Source: Rhodococcus sp. G-MC3 (GTDB lineage Bacteria > Actinomycetota > Actinomycetes > Mycobacteriales > Mycobacteriaceae). From it: a DNA stretch of 64,000 bases. The notes under the pieces are model-generated. The model worked only from the letters and a program-made list of their open reading frames with translations, was not told the DNA's origin and did no database searches. Below are positions 58,033 through 64,000 of the stretch, one piece after another. The number at the start of each line of letters is the position of its first letter. The stretch's first letter is position 1. The DNA lies in the NCBI RefSeq assembly GCF_030063335.1, contig NZ_JASISW010000006.1, positions 124,001 to 188,000 of the forward strand, read 5' to 3'. The translations under genes were made by a program, and so were the position numbers.

Positions 58033-58880
58033 ACTCGCTGGAGATCGTCTCCCCCGGACCGTTGTGCACCGTTCAAGATCGTGGTCGACCAGGATATTCC
58101 GCCATTGGCGTCGGCCGATCGGGCGCCGCCGATGCCTCGGCGCACGACGCGGCGAACAGGTTGGTAGGCAACGCGGTCGAAGCCGCAACACTGGAAGCGA
58201 CGATGGGCGGTTTACGAATCCGGGCGCACGGACGAACCGTCGTCGCCGTCACCGGCGCTGAATGCTCGATTACCGTCAATGGCGTCGCCGACGGAACATA
58301 CTGCACGATAGTTCTTTCCGACGGAGACGAGCTGACTGTTGGAACGCCCGCATCCGGCCTTCGCACCTACCTTGCGGTCCGGGGCGGTGTCGGCGTCGAA
58401 CCGGTTCTCGGCAGTAGATCCACCGATACCCTGTCAGGGCTCGGTCCAGCTCCTGTCGAGGCCGGTAGCTCTCTACCGATCGGGGACGATGCATCCGATT
58501 GGCCTCTGGTGCACCAGATTCCGCCGCCAACGGTCGCCGACAGAATTCAGGTCATGCTCGGCCCCCGGGAGGACTGGTTCCTCGACCCCACCGTCCTCTT
58601 CACCCAGGAATGGACCGTGAACCCCGACTCCAATCGTGTCGGCGTCCGACTCGACGGTCAGCAGGGGCTGGAGCGATCAGGAAGCGGCGAGCTTCCCAGT
58701 GAGGGAATGGTGTCCGGAGCGCTACAGGTACCTCCCGACGGCAAGCCCGTTCTCTTCCTCGTCGACCACCCGGTAACCGGCGGTTACCCGGTGGTCGGGG
58801 TGGTGCGTAGTGACGACCTCGCTCGTCTCGGCCAGCTGCGGCCGGGTGAGAAGGTGCGCTTCGCGCCCGTGCGTGTTTGA
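58029..58880 (+). CDS. pxpC: 5-Oxoprolinase subunit C (KipA family)
   Basis: A 283-residue KipA/PxpC protein. GPLCTVQDRGRPGYSAIGVG is near residue 10, SGAADASAHDAANRLVGN follows it, TYLAVRGGVGVEPVLGSRST is near residue 118 and HPVTGGYPVVGVVRSDDLAR is near the end. It completes the 5-oxoprolinase complex with PxpA and PxpB. It overlaps the MFS gene by 8 bases, so the exporter may be part of the same transcript. Confidence 0.93.
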   Translation: MNSLEIVSPGPLCTVQDRGRPGYSAIGVGRSGAADASAHDAANRLVGNAVEAATLEATMGGLRIRAHGRTVVAVTGAECSITVNGVADGTYCTIVLSDGDELTVGTPASGLRTYLAVRGGVGVEPVLGSRSTDTLSGLGPAPVEAGSSLPIGDDASDWPLVHQIPPPTVADRIQVMLGPREDWFLDPTVLFTQEWTVNPDSNRVGVRLDGQQGLERSGSGELPSEGMVSGALQVPPDGKPVLFLVDHPVTGGYPVVGVVRSDDLARLGQLRPGEKVRFAPVRV

Positions 58881-60162
58881 GTACACGCGGCTGTCACTGT
58901 CCGCTCACGGGCGGCGAAGCCGCGATTTCGCCTGGCTCTGGTCGGCCTACGCCGTCAGCACGTACGGAACGTGGATGGCCTTCGGAGCGTTCCCCTTCGT
59001 CGCGGTCTACGTGCTGCACGCGACGGCCATCGACGTCGCCGTCCTCGAGGCTGCCGGGCTTGCTGTCGCGGCGATAGTCGCGTTCCCCCTTGGGCCGTGG
59101 GTCGAGCACCGGGCGAAGCGGACGGTGATGATCTGGATGGACCTGGTTCGGTTCCTCGCAATGGCGAGTGTTCCAGTCGCATATCTGTTGGACGTTCTGT
59201 CCTACGGTCAACTGTTGATTGTCTCCGTTGTCTCGGGAACCGCAAGCATCGCCTTCACCGCCGCGTCCGGTGCGTACCTGAAATACCTCGTGCGCGGCGA
59301 TCGATTGCTCGTCGCGAACGGAAGATTCGAGAGCACCAGCTGGGTGGCGACAGCCGCAGGCCCACCGCTCGGCGGCGCGCTCATCGCACTGCTCGGCCCT
59401 GTCGTGACCATCGTTGCCAATGCCCTGAGCTACCTGCTGTCCGCAGCCGGGATCTTGTGCATCCGGGGCGGCGACGTGGCCTCTCCTCGTGATGAAGTGC
59501 ACTCCGGGGCACGCAGACTCGATCTTCTCGCCGGATGGCGGTTCATCCACCGGGACCCAGTCCTGCGGCGGCTGTTCTTCAACTCGGTCCTGGTCGGCGG
59601 ATTGATCATGGCCACCAACCCGATCCTGGCTGTCCTGCTGCTCGGCGAGTACCACTTCTCAGCGCTGCGGTACGGTCTTGCCTTCGGCATCCCGGCACTC
59701 GGCGGTTTCGTCGGTGCCCGCCTGTCGAGCCCTCTGGTGAAGCGGTACGGCCGCTATCGGGTCATGACGACGTCCGGCTGGCTGCGCTCGCTTCCACTGG
59801 TCGGTCTCGTGTTCGTCCAGCCCGGAGTGCCCGGACTCGTCACCGTGATCATCGTCGAGGGACTTCTGATCACGTGCATGGGTGTCTTCAACCCGATCTA
59901 CGCCACCGAACGTCTGCAGCGCACCCCGCCCGACCACGTTGCGCGAGTCCTCAGCACATGGACCGTCAGCAGCAGACTCCTACAGGCAACGTCGATGGTG
60001 ATGTGGGGCGTACTCGCGACACTCACCGGCACTCTCGCGGCAATCGGCGTCGCGGGCGTTCTCCTGCTCGCCACTCCGCTCCTGCTCCCCAAGCGGAGCC
60101 ACCTGACTGCCCCATACCCCTGTGAGCCGAATCAGGGCGCTCCGCTCGACACCCGTGAGTGA
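58873..60162 (+). CDS. MFS transporter (MFS_3 / enterobactin-exporter type)
   Basis: A 429-residue MFS permease with 10-12 membrane segments (GTWMAFGAFPFVAVYVLHAT near residue 35, ASIAFTAASGAYLKYLVRGD near residue 125, GGFVGARLSSPLVKRYGRYR near residue 277). The pattern ANGRFESTSWVATAAGPPLGG resembles multidrug or siderophore exporters. GTG 58873 overlaps pxpC and has GAGAAGG upstream. The substrate is unknown; the longer reading from 58810 lies inside pxpC. Confidence 0.84.
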   Translation: MFEYTRLSLSAHGRRSRDFAWLWSAYAVSTYGTWMAFGAFPFVAVYVLHATAIDVAVLEAAGLAVAAIVAFPLGPWVEHRAKRTVMIWMDLVRFLAMASVPVAYLLDVLSYGQLLIVSVVSGTASIAFTAASGAYLKYLVRGDRLLVANGRFESTSWVATAAGPPLGGALIALLGPVVTIVANALSYLLSAAGILCIRGGDVASPRDEVHSGARRLDLLAGWRFIHRDPVLRRLFFNSVLVGGLIMATNPILAVLLLGEYHFSALRYGLAFGIPALGGFVGARLSSPLVKRYGRYRVMTTSGWLRSLPLVGLVFVQPGVPGLVTVIIVEGLLITCMGVFNPIYATERLQRTPPDHVARVLSTWTVSSRLLQATSMVMWGVLATLTGTLAAIGVAGVLLLATPLLLPKRSHLTAPYPCEPNQGAPLDTRE

Positions 60163-60210
60163 TTGATCACGACCAGCTGTCTCCAGACGCACCCAGGTGG
60201 CAGAGCCACA

Positions 60211-61191
60211 CTAGGCCCGTCGTTGCCTGGCGATATCGGCCAGCACGACGCCCGCCGCCACCGATGCGTTGAGCGACTCGACCGGTCCTGCCATCGGGAT
60301 CGACAGAATCGAATCGCAGGTCTCGCGCACCAATCGGGACAATCCTTTGCCCTCGGATCCGACGACGACGGCAATGGGACCTGAGCCGTCGAAATCGTCG
60401 AGCGTGGTGTCGCCATCGGCGTCGAGTCCGACGATCATGACACCCTTGGTCTGCCAATCCTTCAGTGTGCGAGTCAAGTTGGTTGCTCGTGCAACCTGCA
60501 GCCGGGCCGCAGCACCGGCGCTGGTGCGCCATGCAACCGCCGACACGCTCGCGCTACGCCGCTGCGGGATCACGACGCCGTGGCCACCGAACGCAGCAAC
60601 CGAGCGCACGACGGCGCCGAGGTTCCGTGGGTCGGTGATGTTGTCGAGGGCTACCAGCAGTGCCGGTTCCTGATGAGCCCGAGCAGCACCGATCAGATCA
60701 TCGGGATGTGCGTAGCGGTACGGCGGCACTTGGAGCGCCACTCCCTGGTGCAGACCGTTCGCGCTGAGCCTGTCCAGGTCGTTGCGCGGAACTTCGAGAA
60801 TCGAGATACCGGCATCGGCCGCGCGCTGGACGCTTTCCTTCAGACGCTCGTCGCTGTCGGTTCCGACAGCAACCCACAGCGCCGTCGCCGGCACTCCGGC
60901 ACGAAGACATTCGACGACGGGGTTGCGGCCCAGTACGACCTCAGGTGCGTCGTCGTTCTTGCGACTGGCGACCCGGCCGCCGGTGGTTCCCGGACGTCCG
61001 CCATGCTTCTGAGCCGACTTGTCGGCCATCTTGGCGCGCCTGGACGCGGCATGTTTGGTGCGCTCCTCGGCGGGAGGCGTCGCGCCGCGTCCTTCGAGAC
61101 CCCGGCGGCGATTACCGCCGGAACCGGCGACCTGTCCCTTCTTGGTGCCCGTTTTGCGAACTGCGCCGCGCCTACTGGAATTGCCTGCCAT
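60211..61191 (-). CDS. rlmB: 23S rRNA (guanosine-2'-O)-methyltransferase RlmB
   Basis: A 326-residue SPOUT methyltransferase. An unusually long basic N-terminus (residues 1-85, Arg/Lys/Gly-rich) precedes the substrate-binding part ([18 protein letters not shown]) and the knot domain, with [39 protein letters not shown] and [20 protein letters not shown]. It methylates the 23S rRNA P loop. ATG 61191 overlaps the cysS stop by one base; GTG 61194 is an alternative. In M. tuberculosis, Rv3579c-Rv3580c have the same order. Confidence 0.93.
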   Translation of the reverse strand: MAGNSSRRGAVRKTGTKKGQVAGSGGNRRRGLEGRGATPPAEERTKHAASRRAKMADKSAQKHGGRPGTTGGRVASRKNDDAPEVVLGRNPVVECLRAGVPATALWVAVGTDSDERLKESVQRAADAGISILEVPRNDLDRLSANGLHQGVALQVPPYRYAHPDDLIGAARAHQEPALLVALDNITDPRNLGAVVRSVAAFGGHGVVIPQRRSASVSAVAWRTSAGAAARLQVARATNLTRTLKDWQTKGVMIVGLDADGDTTLDDFDGSGPIAVVVGSEGKGLSRLVRETCDSILSIPMAGPVESLNASVAAGVVLADIARQRRA

Positions 61192-62606
61192 CACTGCCCT
61201 GCTTCGTCGGTACTACTGGTTGCCCCGACGGACCATTCGGGTCCGTTGGGGGTGTCTGTCACGTCTATCCCGGCCTTGGAGAGGCGATCTCTGATCGCAT
61301 CCGCGGCCGCCCAATCCTTGTCCACCTTTGCCTGCGCGCGGCCCTGCAGTTCGGCGTCGACGAGCACACCGAGCGCGCCCAGGACGGCACCGTCGTCACC
61401 GCCCTCGGCGGCCCAATGCGGATCGAGCGGGTCGACGCCGAGAATCGACAGCATCGCGCGCACCTGAGATGCGTGCCCCACCGCCTCGGTCAACCTGCCG
61501 CTCTCTAGCGCACTGTTGCCCGCTTTCACGGTGGCGTGTACTTCGGCGAGTGCTTTCGGAACGCCGAGATCGTCGTCGAGCGCTGACGCGAACCCCTCGG
61601 TCCAGGTGCCGAGCGGAACGTCGCCGCCGCGTTCGACGGTGCGCTTGACGAATCCTTCGATACCTCGGTACGTCACCGCCGCGGTCTGCAGCGCTGTGTC
61701 CGAGTACTCGAGCATCGACCGGTAGTGCGCACTACCGAGGTAGTACCGAAGTTCTTGCGGCCGAACGCCTTTGAGTACATTGGGCACCGACAACACGTTG
61801 CCGAGTGATTTCGACATCTTTTCGCCACCCATGGTGACCCAGCCGTTGTGCAGCCAGTACCGCGAGAAGCCGTCGCCGGCCGCCATGCTCTGAGCGCGTT
61901 CGTTCTCGTGGTGCGGAAACACCAGATCCAAACCGCCGCAATGGATGTCGAACTCCGCGCCGAGGTAAGCCTCGGCCATGGCCGAGCATTCGAGGTGCCA
62001 TCCGGGCCTGCCGCGGCCCCACGGAGTCGGCCACGACGGCTCGTCGGGCTTCGCTGCTTTCCACAGTGTGAAATCGCGCGGGTCTCGCTTGCCTTCGGCA
62101 ATGCTCTCGCCCTGATGGACGTCATCGAGTTTGTGCCCCGACAGCGCACCGTAACTCGGGAAGCTCATCACGTCGAAATAGACGTCGCCCGCAGCCGCGT
62201 AGGCATGACCGGACTCGATCAGCCGGTCGATGAGTTCGACCATCTGCGTGATGTGACCTGTAGCGCGAGGCTCCGCGGACGGCGGTAGGACACCGAGCTT
62301 GTCGTACGCCCAGGTGAATGACCGCTCGAACGTCGCAGCCCATTCCCACCATGGCCGGCCTGCATCGCGTGCCTTGTTCAGGATCTTGTCGTCGATATCG
62401 GTGACGTTGCGGACGAAGGCGACATCGACGTCATGGGCCAGCAACCAGCGTCGCAGGACATCGAAGGCGACTCCACTGCGCACGTGGCCGATGTGCGGCT
62501 CACCCTGGACCGTTGCCCCACAGAGGTACACCGATGCATGGCCGGCGACCAAGGGGGTGAATTCCCGCAAGGCCCTCGTCTCGGTGTCGTATAGGTGAAG
62601 GGTCAC
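61191..62606 (-). CDS. cysS: Cysteinyl-tRNA synthetase
   Basis: A 471-residue class I tRNA synthetase. The HIGH motif is [14 protein letters not shown] (residue about 36) and KMSKS is [15 protein letters not shown] near residue 265. Zinc ligands are around [10 protein letters not shown] and in [19 protein letters not shown] with HHEN. The last 90 residues form the anticodon-binding DALR-type domain. It attaches Cys to its tRNA. It ends in the rlmB start codon and begins 23 bases after ispF. Confidence 0.96.
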   Translation of the reverse strand: MTLHLYDTETRALREFTPLVAGHASVYLCGATVQGEPHIGHVRSGVAFDVLRRWLLAHDVDVAFVRNVTDIDDKILNKARDAGRPWWEWAATFERSFTWAYDKLGVLPPSAEPRATGHITQMVELIDRLIESGHAYAAAGDVYFDVMSFPSYGALSGHKLDDVHQGESIAEGKRDPRDFTLWKAAKPDEPSWPTPWGRGRPGWHLECSAMAEAYLGAEFDIHCGGLDLVFPHHENERAQSMAAGDGFSRYWLHNGWVTMGGEKMSKSLGNVLSVPNVLKGVRPQELRYYLGSAHYRSMLEYSDTALQTAAVTYRGIEGFVKRTVERGGDVPLGTWTEGFASALDDDLGVPKALAEVHATVKAGNSALESGRLTEAVGHASQVRAMLSILGVDPLDPHWAAEGGDDGAVLGALGVLVDAELQGRAQAKVDKDWAAADAIRDRLSKAGIDVTDTPNGPEWSVGATSSTDEAGQ

Positions 62607-62629
62607 GACAAGCCATGTTACCGGGGCTT

Positions 62630-63094
62630 TTACTCCGTCACGACAAGTGCTGTCGCAACAGCGGCGATTCCTTCGCCTCGGCCCGTCAATCCCAATCCGT
62701 CCGTGGTGGTCGCGGACACCGAAACCGGGGCGCCGAGCACCGCCGACAACACCTTTTGCGCCTCGATCCGCCTCGGCCCGATCTTGGGCCTGTTGCCGAT
62801 GACCTGGACAGCGGCGTTGCCGACCCCGAAACCGTTCTCGGTCAGCAACCTGCGTACTTCGGTCAGCATCGCGCTACCGCTGACGCCGTCCCACTCGGGA
62901 CGACCCGTCCCAAAGACCGAGCCGAGGTCGCCCAGTCCTGCCGCCGAGAGCAGTGCGTCACACAGGGCATGCGCGGCGACGTCTCCGTCGGAGTGCCCCT
63001 CCAGGCCGTCCGCATCCTCGAACAGCAGCCCTGCCAGCCAGCACGGCCTGCCTACTTGGATCGGGTGAACGTCTGTTCCGATACCCACCCTCAC
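62630..63094 (-). CDS. ispF: 2-C-methyl-D-erythritol 2,4-cyclodiphosphate synthase
   Basis: A 154-residue IspF of the MEP isoprenoid pathway. Metal and substrate residues are [12 protein letters not shown] near residue 5, [19 protein letters not shown] near residue 32 and [13 protein letters not shown]. The C-terminal [18 protein letters not shown] is typical. GTG 63094 overlaps the ispD stop (GTGA), so the two enzymes are translationally coupled. Confidence 0.95.
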   Translation of the reverse strand: MRVGIGTDVHPIQVGRPCWLAGLLFEDADGLEGHSDGDVAAHALCDALLSAAGLGDLGSVFGTGRPEWDGVSGSAMLTEVRRLLTENGFGVGNAAVQVIGNRPKIGPRRIEAQKVLSAVLGAPVSVSATTTDGLGLTGRGEGIAAVATALVVTE

Positions 63095-63777
63095 GACAGC
63101 TCCTGACCACTCGAGATTGCCTCCGCAAGAAGAAGGTCGTACGGAGTGGTGATCTTGAAGGCGAGTGTGTCGCCGACGATGGTATGTACCGTCTCGCCGA
63201 GTCGCTCGACCAAACCGGCGTCGTCGGTAGCTATGTCCGACGCAGCGGCGTACGCCCGTCTCAGCAGGTCGGCCCGAAAGCCCTGGGGTGTCTGAACGGC
63301 CCGCAGCGAACTTCGGTCGGGCGTGCCTACGACGGCTCCCATGATGTCGACGGCTTTGATGGTGTCGGTCACCGAGAGGGCAGGCACGACGGCACCGCGC
63401 CCCGCTCGAACCTCGGCAACCACACGAGCTATCAGAGAGGGAGGGGTCAGAGCACGCGCAGCATCGTGCACCAGCACAATCGAGGCGTCACCGGCAGCAG
63501 CCAACCCGAGCCGAACAGACTCCGTGCGCTCGGAAGCACCCTGCACCACAACGATCTCGGGATCCAACAGATCCCGTGTGTGCGCGACCAGATCCGGAGG
63601 CACCATGACAACAATTCGGTCGACAGCACCTGACGATGTCAGTCCGTCGACCGAACGTTGCAGGAGGGTTGTACCCCCCACTTTCACGAATGCCTTCGGT
63701 TCGCCGCGCAGAAGCCTGAGGCCTTGTCCCGCCGCCGGAACGAGCGCGACGACGGGGCCTGCGTTGGAACCGGTCAC
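63091..63777 (-). CDS. ispD: 2-C-methyl-D-erythritol 4-phosphate cytidylyltransferase
   Basis: A 228-residue IspD. The nucleotide site is [21 protein letters not shown], with [16 protein letters not shown] near residue 100, [13 protein letters not shown] near residue 130 and [17 protein letters not shown] near residue 157. It makes CDP-methylerythritol in the MEP pathway. GTG 63777 directly follows the carD TAA. Confidence 0.95.
   Translation of the reverse strand: MTGSNAGPVVALVPAAGQGLRLLRGEPKAFVKVGGTTLLQRSVDGLTSSGAVDRIVVMVPPDLVAHTRDLLDPEIVVVQGASERTESVRLGLAAAGDASIVLVHDAARALTPPSLIARVVAEVRAGRGAVVPALSVTDTIKAVDIMGAVVGTPDRSSLRAVQTPQGFRADLLRRAYAAASDIATDDAGLVERLGETVHTIVGDTLAFKITTPYDLLLAEAISSGQELS

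Positions 63778-64000
<223 letters not shown>

Overview
The window comes from a high-GC, mycolic-acid-type actinobacterium, most likely Rhodococcus or a close relative in the Nocardiaceae. Three things point there: the conserved carD-ispD-ispF-cysS-rlmB block at the right end, a WhiB3-like regulator and an EspR-like nucleoid protein, and a sterol catabolic gene set whose members and micro-synteny match the cholesterol regulon of Mycobacterium tuberculosis (Rv3515c to Rv3574) and Rhodococcus. I see no rRNA, tRNA, CRISPR array or intact insertion sequence.

Roughly the left three quarters (1-49876) is a mosaic. Blocks of sterol catabolism alternate with unrelated cargo. Sterol blocks: 1-8130 (partial acyl-CoA synthetase, two LLM oxidoreductases, DUF35 protein with Ltp4 and Ltp3, CYP125, FadA5); 15798-18531 (CYP142, SDR, acetoacetate-decarboxylase-like protein); 19147-24254 (HsaBCDA, KshA and a small Cys protein); 27002-33000 (two KstD-family flavoproteins, MaoC hydratase, secreted type II cholesterol oxidase); 42295-49876 (Ltp2-ChsH1-ChsH2-ChsE2-ChsE1, FadE34/ChsE3 and the repressor KstR). 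Non-sterol inserts: 8637-15754 (EspR-like, isolated MraY paralogue, DUF2277, TetR/P450 pair, DinB, Na+/H+ antiporter); 24276-26366 (RibD-like, DUF222-HNH); 33197-42326 (GGDEF-EAL, BluB, lipoprotein, DUF427, DUF2637, WhiB3, gluconate genes).

The sterol genes form one pathway. Cholesterol oxidase can start A-ring oxidation outside the membrane. CYP125 and CYP142 oxidise the side-chain terminus. Beta-oxidation then proceeds through FadE34, FadA5, ChsE1/ChsE2 and ChsH1/ChsH2, and the Ltp aldolases release the side chain. KstD and KshA open ring B, and HsaA/B, HsaC and HsaD degrade ring A. I found twelve matches (six perfect) to the 14-bp KstR operator TnnAACnnGTTnnA. Every sterol transcription unit has at least one, including kstR itself. 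Missing from the window are the mce4 uptake operon, kshB, hsaEFG and the KstR2 regulon for rings C/D.

The right quarter (49928-64000) holds ordinary functions: an OtsB-GH15 fusion, a LacI regulator, a metal ABC transporter, the pxpABC 5-oxoprolinase operon, an MFS exporter, and the rlmB/cysS/ispF/ispD/carD block on the minus strand. Most operons are tightly packed, with ATGA or GTGA stop/start overlaps. I found no clearly new biological system. The most useful leads are the KstR operators that sit directly on start codons, the KshA-linked CxxCxxC protein, the isolated MraY paralogue with a five-codon leader ORF, the bluB operon behind a c-di-GMP protein, and the families of intergenic palindromes.
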